A DNA stretch of 5,116 nt from Prevotellaceae bacterium (GTDB lineage Bacteria; Bacteroidota; Bacteroidia; Bacteroidales; UBA932): assembly GCA_031289385.1 (NCBI GenBank), contig JAITPP010000223.1, positions 1 to 5,116 of the forward strand. The letters are read 5' to 3'. The notes under the pieces are model-generated. The model was given only the letters and a program-made list of their open reading frames with translations. It was not told the origin of the DNA and made no database searches. The first letter of the stretch is position 1; every line of letters begins with the position of its first letter. Made by a program: the position numbers and the translations under genes. Below, in pieces: positions 1 through 5,116 of the stretch.

Positions 1-44
1 TCAACAAATCAACAATTAACCAAATCAACAAATCAACAATTAAC
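1..44. repeat. 24-nt tandem repeat, AATCAACA-rich, running off the left edge
   Basis: The 20-mer TCAACAAATCAACAATTAAC occurs at 1-20 and again, identical, at 25-44, separated by CAAA. This gives a 24-nt period that also contains a shorter AAATCAACA motif. The array probably continues to the left of the window. There are no unique spacers, so it is not a CRISPR array. Short A/C/T-rich intergenic repeats of this style are common in Bacteroidota genomes, but the role of this one is unknown. Confidence 0.85.
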
Positions 45-107
45 AAAAAACACAATATGTTAATGCAAGTATTTTTATCGAAAATGCTATCATATCCAAT
101 TTTTTTG

Positions 108-115
108 TATATTTG
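108..115 (+). promoter_or_regulatory. Candidate Bacteroidota -7 promoter element for the S1-like repeat gene
   Basis: TATATTTG matches the Bacteroidota -7 consensus TAnnTTTG exactly and lies 26 bp before the ATG at 142, giving a leader of roughly 20 nt. The expected -33 TTTG, about 20 nt further upstream, is not clearly present; that stretch reads AATGC. The AT-rich background makes a chance match possible. Confidence 0.5.
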
Positions 116-141
116 TTATATTTTTATTAAAAAAAATGTAA

Positions 142-1935
142 ATGTTGCGATTTATAAGAAAAATATTTGAACGCATAGGGTGTAAAGAAAAAAAAGATGA
201 CAATGAATGGATTAATTCTCTTTTTGAAAACATTCAAAATGCTATTATTAAAAATTCTATTATACCATTTAAGATAGTATCGATAAAAAAAACAGGTTTT
301 TTGGTAAAAACAGGTGGACTATTTGCTTTAATACATTTTAAAAAAATGCCTTGGCAATATATTAATTTAGAATATTGGCAAGCAATATCTTCAACATTGA
401 CAGATAAAATATTTTATTGTTCGGTATTAAAAGCAATCAAAACAGACACAAAATCAATAATTATTATTATTGATGGAAGAGTTCATAAATTCAGAACAAA
501 AGAATTGATAGAAAATACTCAATATTCAGGAGTTATAATTTATAAATCAAAATACGGATTATTTATTGATATAGGTTACCATTTTGAATGGAAATACGGT
601 TCATTTATAGGCTTATTGCATAGGTCACGTATTGAGCCTGATTTATTTCAAAATTATGAACAAGGACAAATAATAGATGTAATTTATACAGGAATGTATG
701 AGTCGAAGTTGGCTTTTGACTCTCCAAATTTAAACAAGTATTTACCCGAACAATTTGAGTATAAAGACACTGATAAAATAGTAGAAATTCATGTAAATAG
801 AGCTGAAAACGGAAATTTAAAGTTTTTGATAGACGGAAAATATAAAGCATACCAAATAAATACAATGCCTGAACAGATATCGAAAAAAGAAATTAAAGCG
901 GCAATAAATAATTTGGCGGATGGTGATATAATTATTGGCGAAATTTTAGAATTTAGCGAAAAATATAAATCTTTTCAATTCAAATGGATAGACTTTGAAA
1001 ATAAAATGATAAACGAATTAAACGAATGTGAAAAATATTTAGGCAAAACAGTAGATATTCAGGTAAGTAAAAATGAAAACGGAATTTTAAAGTTTATAAT
1101 AGACGGAAAATATAAAGCAACCTTACTAAATAAATTGCCGGAACATATATTGAAAGAAATGAAAGAAACAATGAAAGATTTGGAAGATAAAGATGTAATT
1201 CTCGGCGAAATTTTAGAATACAAAAAAGGAAACAACAGTTTTTTATTCAAATGGATAGATTTTGAAAATAAAAAGTTAAACAAATGTAAACAATATTTAG
1301 GTAAAACGGTAGAAATTAACGTAAACAAAAAGGAAAATGGAAAATTAAAGTTTATGATAGATGGAAAATACAATGCAACCTTAGTAAATGAACCGCCTCA
1401 ATACATCCCGAAACAAGAAATGAAAACAGCAATGAAAAATCTGGCTGATGAAGAAATAATTCTCGGCGAAATTTTAGAATTTCAAGAAAAAGATAAACAT
1501 TTTTTATTCAGATGGTTAAATATTCCAATAAGAGCAGAATTAACCGATATTCTCTTGAAACATTTGGAATATGTAGGGAAAACAGTACAAATTCGAGTGT
1601 ATAAGATTGAAAATGGATATTTTGTATATAAAATAAAAGAAAACGACAAAACAGAAGAACTACTAAATAAATTAACCGTTTTTTATTCCATAATAGAAGA
1701 ACAAGTAGAAAAAGCTAATGAAGAATTGCTAAATGGCGACATTATTAACGCCGAAATTATAAATTTCGATGCAAACAATAGAACTTTTTTATTTAAATGG
1801 ATAACAACAGATATTCCGAAAGAAGAAAGCAGTACGAACGCAGTTAGTAAAAAATTTAATACAAAGTCAATAGCAAGCAATATAGATGAAACAACTCTAA
1901 ATAAATTAAAAACTATTTCAACAAAAACTATTTAA
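142..1935 (+). CDS. S1/OB-like multi-repeat protein of unknown function
   Basis: The product is 597 residues with no signal peptide or membrane segment, so it is probably cytoplasmic. The N-terminus is a basic amphipathic helix (residues 1-20). Residues about 42-112 resemble a diverged S1/OB domain ('GFLVKTGG'). Residues about 125-193 resemble a second S1 domain ('YSGVIIYKSKYGLFIDIG', then 'IGLLHRSRI' and 'GQIIDVIYTG'), with an inserted 'YHFEWKYGS' where canonical S1 has a short turn. Residues about 205-560 are four tandem units with the pattern GKTVxIxV, ENGxLKFxIDGKY, a helical stretch, then IIxGEILEF and FLFKW. The first strand starts at V214, V304, V390 and V482, and the closing tryptophans are W282, W371, W458 and W553. 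The tail (561-597) is Ser/Thr/Asn-rich. The S1-like parts suggest nucleic-acid or ribosome binding, but this is inference. Start: ATG at 142, preceded directly by an in-frame ATG-TAA. GC content looks lower than in the two downstream genes. No partner gene is evident upstream. Confidence 0.8.
   Translation: MLRFIRKIFERIGCKEKKDDNEWINSLFENIQNAIIKNSIIPFKIVSIKKTGFLVKTGGLFALIHFKKMPWQYINLEYWQAISSTLTDKIFYCSVLKAIKTDTKSIIIIIDGRVHKFRTKELIENTQYSGVIIYKSKYGLFIDIGYHFEWKYGSFIGLLHRSRIEPDLFQNYEQGQIIDVIYTGMYESKLAFDSPNLNKYLPEQFEYKDTDKIVEIHVNRAENGNLKFLIDGKYKAYQINTMPEQISKKEIKAAINNLADGDIIIGEILEFSEKYKSFQFKWIDFENKMINELNECEKYLGKTVDIQVSKNENGILKFIIDGKYKATLLNKLPEHILKEMKETMKDLEDKDVILGEILEYKKGNNSFLFKWIDFENKKLNKCKQYLGKTVEINVNKKENGKLKFMIDGKYNATLVNEPPQYIPKQEMKTAMKNLADEEIILGEILEFQEKDKHFLFRWLNIPIRAELTDILLKHLEYVGKTVQIRVYKIENGYFVYKIKENDKTEELLNKLTVFYSIIEEQVEKANEELLNGDIINAEIINFDANNRTFLFKWITTDIPKEESSTNAVSKKFNTKSIASNIDETTLNKLKTISTKTI
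754..1815 (+). repeat. Four in-gene tandem repeats of about 260-275 bp
   Basis: The four protein units also show DNA-level similarity. A 21-nt block is identical at 829-849 and 1099-1119 (units 1 and 2, 270 nt apart). A 22-nt block is identical at 1198-1219 and 1459-1480 (units 2 and 3, 261 nt apart), and it recurs in shortened form near 934 in unit 1. Unit 4 (about 1555-1815) is much more diverged. Offsets are multiples of 3, so the unit is an in-frame protein module. Units 1-3 appear to be the most recently duplicated. Confidence 0.85.
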
Positions 1936-1942
1936 AATTTAA

Positions 1943-1974
1943 TTTGCATATCTGATAAAAAATTACGTACTTTG
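1943..1974 (+). promoter_or_regulatory. Candidate promoter of the ATPase-peptidase operon
   Basis: TTTG at 1943-1946 fits the Bacteroidota -33 element. TACTTTG at 1968-1974 resembles the -7 element TAnnTTTG but is one base short. The 21-nt gap between them is close to the usual spacing. Transcription would start near 1980, leaving a leader of about 30 nt before the ATG at 2012. The element lies just after the stop of the upstream gene, so the ATPase and peptidase genes can be expressed independently of it. Confidence 0.5.
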
Positions 1975-1984
1975 CGTTACGTAA
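1963..1984. promoter_or_regulatory. Palindromic TTACGTA pair overlapping the -7 element (possible operator)
   Basis: TTACGTA at 1963-1969 and TACGTAA at 1978-1984 form a perfect 7-bp inverted repeat with an 8-nt spacer that holds most of the -7 box. The second site is the fully palindromic TTACGTAA (1977-1984), so the two sites also read as a direct repeat 14 bp apart. Symmetric sites over a -7 box fit a repressor operator, but no regulator gene is visible in the window. No T-run follows, so a terminator for the upstream gene is unlikely. Confidence 0.4.
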
Positions 1985-2011
1985 AATGCGTAATAAAATA
2001 TATCGTAAAAT

Positions 2012-3142
2012 ATGAAATCTGTATATATAAATCCTTTTTTGCTCACAGGATACGAAAGTCCCGAATATTTTTGTGACAGAAAAATCGAAACGGAAAAGTT
2101 AATAACCGCCCTGCAAAACGGACGCAACATTACGCTTATAAGTCCGCGCCGTATGGGAAAAACAGGATTAATTCATCATGTATTTAATTCGTTTGCAAAT
2201 AAAAAAGGCGTAACATCCATTTATATTGATATTTATCACACAAATTCATTAAGCAATTTTGTGAAATTACTTGCAAATACCGTAGTTGGCTCGCTCGATA
2301 CAAAATCACAAAAAATTATATCAAAAGTTTTTTCGTTTTTCAAATCAATCCGCCCTGTTTTGGCAGCCGACAATTCATCGGGAATTCCTAAACTGACTAT
2401 TGATTTTGCGCCATCGCAAACCGAAGAATCGTTGAAAGAAATATTTGATTATTTGGCAGAGTCGGGCAAAACATGTTTTATCGCAATCGACGAATTTCAG
2501 CAAATAACAAATTACGGCGAAAACGGCGTAGAGGCTTTGTTACGCTCTTATGTACAGCAACTTACAAATGTGCATTTTGTTTTTTCAGGAAGTCAAAAAC
2601 ATATAATGGAAAGTTTATTTACATCGGCTTCGCGCCCGTTTTATCAAAGCACACAAATGTTGCAGTTAGCCGAAATTGATAAAATCGAATACCAAAAATT
2701 TGCTTCAAAATTGTTTTCAAAAGCAAATAAAACTATAACTCCCGAAGTTTTTAATCTGATTTACGAAAAAGTAAACGGACACACTTGGTATGTTCAAATG
2801 CTGTTAAATCGTTTGTATTCGCTGGCAAAAACCGAATATGATGTTGCAACAGCCGAAAAAATTTCGGACGAAATTATCAATGAAAACGAAGCCACATATC
2901 AAACATATTGCAAACTGATTACCGAAAAACAACTGCGTCTGCTGAAAGCAATTGCGGCAGAAAATATAGTAACACAGCCAACATCCAACTTTTTTATCGA
3001 AAAATATAAACTCGGCGCAGCAAGTTCAATAAAAACCGCATTGACAAGTTTATTAGAAAAAGAATTGATATTTGAAAACAACGGAAATTATCGTGTTTAC
3101 GACTGCTTTTTTTCGATATGGCTGAGCAAAATAAAAATATAA
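2012..3142 (+). CDS. P-loop ATPase, archaeal-ATPase/STAND-like, with C-terminal winged-helix-like region
   Basis: The product is 376 residues and cytoplasmic, with no signal peptide. The N-terminal 'NPFLLTGYESPEYFCDR' is the typical entry of this AAA-type family. Walker A is 'SPRRMGKT' (44-51, with K50 and T51). Walker B is 'CFIAIDEF' (155-162, D160 and E161). A sensor-like strand 'FVFSGSQ' lies at 189-195. Residues about 300-376 ('EKQLRLLKAIA' to 'YDCFFSIWLSKI') look like a winged helix-turn-helix. The protein ends there and lacks the nuclease-like DUF234 domain that some relatives carry. Family members bind and hydrolyse ATP; the physiological role is usually unknown and could be regulatory or defence-related. 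Here it is followed after 24 bp by the peptidase gene, so co-transcription is likely. Start: ATG at 2012, consistent with the family's N-terminus. The family is abundant and often horizontally mobile in Bacteroidota. Confidence 0.88.
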   Translation: MKSVYINPFLLTGYESPEYFCDRKIETEKLITALQNGRNITLISPRRMGKTGLIHHVFNSFANKKGVTSIYIDIYHTNSLSNFVKLLANTVVGSLDTKSQKIISKVFSFFKSIRPVLAADNSSGIPKLTIDFAPSQTEESLKEIFDYLAESGKTCFIAIDEFQQITNYGENGVEALLRSYVQQLTNVHFVFSGSQKHIMESLFTSASRPFYQSTQMLQLAEIDKIEYQKFASKLFSKANKTITPEVFNLIYEKVNGHTWYVQMLLNRLYSLAKTEYDVATAEKISDEIINENEATYQTYCKLITEKQLRLLKAIAAENIVTQPTSNFFIEKYKLGAASSIKTALTSLLEKELIFENNGNYRVYDCFFSIWLSKIKI

Positions 3143-3166
3143 TAAAACGAAATAATACACAAAACA

Positions 3167-4771
3167 ATGAAAAAAATACTATTTTTTATCGCATTAATAT
3201 TGACAACATCAACGGCATTTGCGCAAAGCGAAACGCTGATTAAATCGTTAGAAAAACTTAGAAACACAATTATTGCTATCGACAGATTTTATGTAGATAC
3301 CGTAAACGTTGCAAAACTATCGGAAAAAGCAGTTATTTCAATGCTCAAAGACCTTGACCCCCACTCTACTTACATATCAAAAGAAGATTTTGCTGCGGCT
3401 AACGAACCGCTTGCAGGAAGTTTTGACGGCATAGGCGTTGAATTTACTTTGATTGACGATACGCTTGTTGTTATAAAGCCTGTTTCGGGAGGACCTTCAG
3501 AAAAAGTTGGAATTTTGGCAGGCGATAAAATTGTTGCCGTTAACGGACAGAATATTGCTGGCGAAAAAATCACTAACGATAAAATATATAAACTTTTACG
3601 CGGACAAAAAGGCACAAAAGTTATTCTTGATATTGTTCGCCGAAACGTAAAAGAAATCATACAATTTGAAGTTATACGCGACAAAATTCCAATCAACAGC
3701 GTAGATGCAGCTTACGAAGTGCGCCCCGGACTTGCATATATCAAATTAGGACGCTTTGCGCAAACATCGATGAACGAAATTTTCATCGCATTTTCTAAAT
3801 TTAAAACAAATCCCGAAGCAGTGATATTGGATCTTCGCGGAAACGGCGGCGGAATAATGGGCACAGCCGTAAAACTTGCCGACCAGTTTTTGGAAACCGA
3901 TAAATTATTGGTTTACACTTCGGGAACTCATGTGCCGTCGCAAAGCGAACTGTCAACAAACGACGGAATTTTCAAAAAAGGAAAACTTGTGTTATTGGTA
4001 AACGAAGGCTCGGCATCGGCAAGCGAAATTGTTGCAGGCGCAATTCAGGATTGGGACAGAGGCATTTTAATAGGACGCCGAACTTACGGAAAAGGCTTGG
4101 TGCAACATCAATTACCACTTGGCGATGGCTCGTATATACGGCTTACAATTTCGCGATACCACACGCCCACAGGCAGAGTGATACAACGCCCCTACGAAAA
4201 AGGAAATTTTGATAAATATATAAAAGATTTTTACGAACGATATACAAGCGGCGAAATTTACGACTGCGACAGCGTAAATATGAATTTTCCCGATTCGCTG
4301 AAATATAAAACATTAGTTAAAAATCGCACTGTATATGGAGGCGGCGGAATTATGCCCGATATTTTTATTCCACAGGATACATCGTATTACACGCAATATT
4401 ATGCACGACTTATCAATCGCGGCATAACCAACAGATTTGTATTGAATTACGTTTCGGATAAGCGCGAAGAACTAAAAACACAATATCCTGTATTTGAAGA
4501 TTTTGAGAAAAAGTTTATAGTTGACGACGATTTTATTGAAAAACTTGCTACGTTTGCCGAAAAAGAAAAACTGCCCCGCAACGACGAAGAACTAAACAAA
4601 TCGAAAACGGAACTGAAAGTGTTGATTAAAGCCCTGTTTGCCCGCGACTTGTGGGGAACAACCGAATATTTCAGAATAACAAACGCAAACATCGACAAAG
4701 AATTTTTCAAAGCCATAGAAGTTATTGACAACTGGAAAAAATACGAAAAGGAAATTTTTGAAAAACAGTGA
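3167..4771 (+). CDS. S41 family C-terminal processing peptidase, exported
   Basis: The product is 534 residues. It is a serine protease of the CtpA/Prc type, expected to cut periplasmic proteins near their C-termini. A Sec signal peptide ends with a likely cut at A19|Q20 ('TAFA|QS'); there is no lipobox cysteine. The N-terminal helical part contains 'LDPHSTYIS'. The PDZ domain covers about 86-168, starting at 'GIGV' (88-91) and including 'AGDKIVAVNG'. The protease core follows, with 'LDLRGNGGG' and 'NEGSASASEI'. From the family spacing I assign the catalytic pair as S284 and K309 (in 'YGKG', 25 residues later), with D295 and Q313 as supporting residues; all are present, so it should be active. 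'YGGGGIMPD' (390-398) and a helical C-terminus of about 130 residues match Bacteroidota homologues, whose usual length is similar. The start at 3167 gives a clean signal peptide. The gene lies 24 bp after the ATPase gene with no separate promoter seen. Substrates are not deducible. Confidence 0.95.
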   Translation: MKKILFFIALILTTSTAFAQSETLIKSLEKLRNTIIAIDRFYVDTVNVAKLSEKAVISMLKDLDPHSTYISKEDFAAANEPLAGSFDGIGVEFTLIDDTLVVIKPVSGGPSEKVGILAGDKIVAVNGQNIAGEKITNDKIYKLLRGQKGTKVILDIVRRNVKEIIQFEVIRDKIPINSVDAAYEVRPGLAYIKLGRFAQTSMNEIFIAFSKFKTNPEAVILDLRGNGGGIMGTAVKLADQFLETDKLLVYTSGTHVPSQSELSTNDGIFKKGKLVLLVNEGSASASEIVAGAIQDWDRGILIGRRTYGKGLVQHQLPLGDGSYIRLTISRYHTPTGRVIQRPYEKGNFDKYIKDFYERYTSGEIYDCDSVNMNFPDSLKYKTLVKNRTVYGGGGIMPDIFIPQDTSYYTQYYARLINRGITNRFVLNYVSDKREELKTQYPVFEDFEKKFIVDDDFIEKLATFAEKEKLPRNDEELNKSKTELKVLIKALFARDLWGTTEYFRITNANIDKEFFKAIEVIDNWKKYEKEIFEKQ

Positions 4772-4774
4772 GAA

Positions 4775-4803
4775 ATAGTTAGAGAAGTTAGATGAAGTTA
4801 AGT
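4775..4803. repeat. Degenerate 10-nt AAGTTAGA-type repeat after the peptidase gene
   Basis: GAAGTTAGAT (4784-4793) is followed directly by GAAGTTAAGT (4794-4803), and a weaker copy containing AGTTAGAG precedes them from about 4775. It begins a few bases after the TGA at 4769-4771. It does not form a hairpin and is not a terminator. Low-complexity intergenic repeats like this are common in Bacteroidota. Confidence 0.55.
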
Positions 4804-4851
4804 GATTAAAAATAAACAATTTATAACAGATGACAAAAAATCCCGTCAGGT

Positions 4852-4893
4852 GGGGTGTAAAATATGTTAGGTATGATTAAAAAATATTCGTTC
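4852..4893 (+). repeat. Left terminal inverted repeat of the MITE-like element
   Basis: This segment matches the reverse complement of 5074-5116 perfectly over the outer 11 nt and over the inner 7 nt (TTCGTTC). The middle is partly matched, with AGGT conserved in register and a 1-nt length difference. The flanking sequence just outside is TCCCGTCAGGT, the candidate place to look for a target duplication. Confidence 0.65.
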
Positions 4894-4967
4894 CCAATTT
4901 GTAAATTTATTTTAACCCTTATTTTCAACAGTTCCCTTAGTAGCGAAGGAAACCCACTCACAAATCA

Positions 4968-5010
4968 CCCTTATTCATTTATCTTCAATATTTTAATAAG
5001 GGAATAAGGG
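4968..5010. repeat. Central hairpin and AATAAGGG tandem repeat inside the element
   Basis: CCCTTATTC (4968-4976) and GAATAAGGG (5002-5010) are perfect 9-bp inverted copies around a 25-nt AT-rich loop. AATAAGGG is repeated in tandem at 4995-5002 and 5003-5010. The same AATAAGGG/CCCTTATT core also occurs in both outer arms (near 4916 and 5058), so this motif appears four or five times in the element. Transcripts reading out of the peptidase gene could fold here, but no U-tract marks a classical terminator. Confidence 0.6.
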
Positions 5011-5073
5011 AAAAGGGATAAAAGAAAAATCGGATGGCTACTAATGGTACTCACAAAAATAAGGGTAAAAAAA

Positions 5074-5116
5074 GAACGAACATTTGCAAAAATAAACCTT
5101 TAATTTTTTACACCCC
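5074..5116 (-). repeat. Right terminal inverted repeat of the MITE-like element
   Basis: This is the inverted partner of 4852-4893, ending exactly at the window edge with TTTTACACCCC. On the minus strand it contains TATTTTTGC (-7-like, complement of about 5086-5094), which could act as an outward-to-inward promoter. No matching -33 element is visible, so that remains weak. Confidence 0.65.

Larger units (their letters stand above)
4852..5116. mobile_element. MITE-like non-autonomous element, 265-bp imperfect palindrome
   Basis: The ends are inverted copies: GGGGTGTAAAA at 4852-4862 and TTTTACACCCC at 5106-5116. Three more inverted blocks follow in the same order inward: TTCGTTC (4887-4893) with GAACGAA (5074-5080), ACCCTTATTTT (4915-4925) with AAAATAAGGGT (5056-5066), and TTAGTAGC (4937-4944) with GCTACTAA (5037-5044). 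The last two pairs have equal 11-nt gaps in both arms. The left arm carries about 14 extra bases between the second and third blocks. No ORF of useful length exists inside. Short length, terminal inverted repeats and lack of a transposase fit a MITE mobilised in trans. The right flank is outside the window, so a target-site duplication cannot be tested, and I cannot name the parent IS family. An alternative reading is a structured intergenic RNA or a REP-like repeat. Confidence 0.6.

Noticed and set aside
1..44. CRISPR array
   Set aside because: The copies are separated by only 4 nt and there are no unique spacers or cas genes.
605..1880. Minus-strand open frames within the S1-like gene
   Set aside because: They are low-complexity Phe/Leu/Ser-rich shadows of a Lys/Glu/Asn-rich coding strand, with no recognisable motifs or promoters.
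1963..1984. Terminator for the S1-like gene
   Set aside because: The TTACGTA inverted repeat is followed by A-rich rather than T-rich sequence on the + strand, and it overlaps a promoter.
2473..2679. Plus-strand 68-codon frame inside the ATPase gene
   Set aside because: It overlaps the Walker B and sensor region of the real gene in another frame, and its Arg/Cys-rich product has no family features.
2899..3081. Minus-strand 60-codon frame under the ATPase C-terminus
   Set aside because: It lies wholly antisense to the winged-helix-coding region and shows no motif or leader of its own.
3370..4819. Minus-strand frames across the peptidase gene, including one reaching into the 3' intergenic DNA
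   Set aside because: They are antisense to well-conserved PDZ and C-terminal coding sequence, with Ser/Phe-rich products typical of shadow frames.
4838..4858. Rho-independent terminator after the peptidase gene (CCC...GGG)
   Set aside because: The possible stem is only 3-4 bp and is not followed by a T-run.
4852..5116. Truncated full-length insertion sequence
   Set aside because: Both inverted ends are present only 265 bp apart, and no transposase fragment can be read in any frame between them.

Overview
The window is AT-rich DNA that reads as a member of the Bacteroidota, probably Bacteroidales-like. Three things support this. Promoter elements fit the Bacteroidota -7 pattern TAnnTTTG, start codons have no Shine-Dalgarno motif but lie in A-rich leaders, and the S41 peptidase has the lineage-typical 'YGGGGIMPD' segment and helical C-terminus. 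The source may be a short metagenomic contig, because both window edges lie in repeated sequence.

Layout from left to right, all genes on the + strand. Positions 1-44 hold a 24-nt tandem repeat. Positions 142-1935 encode a 597-residue cytoplasmic protein with two S1/OB-like segments followed by four tandem units of about 90 residues; I cannot assign it a function. A 76-bp intergenic stretch carries a good promoter with palindromic TTACGTA sites. Positions 2012-3142 encode a P-loop ATPase of the archaeal-ATPase/STAND-like type with a C-terminal winged-helix-like region. Only 24 bp further on, positions 3167-4771 encode an exported S41 (C-terminal processing) peptidase with signal peptide, PDZ domain and a complete Ser-Lys catalytic site. 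The ATPase and peptidase genes probably share a transcript.

The 345-bp stretch after the peptidase gene (4772-5116) has no credible gene. It starts with a degenerate 10-nt repeat. Most of the rest, 4852-5116, is a 265-bp imperfect palindrome whose ends match over 11 nt (GGGGTGTAAAA / TTTTACACCCC) and whose arms share further colinear inverted blocks. I read it as a MITE-like non-autonomous mobile element.

No well-known defence or biosynthetic system is visible. The least explained items are the S1-like repeat protein, the MITE-like palindrome, and the palindromic operator-like sites over the ATPase promoter.
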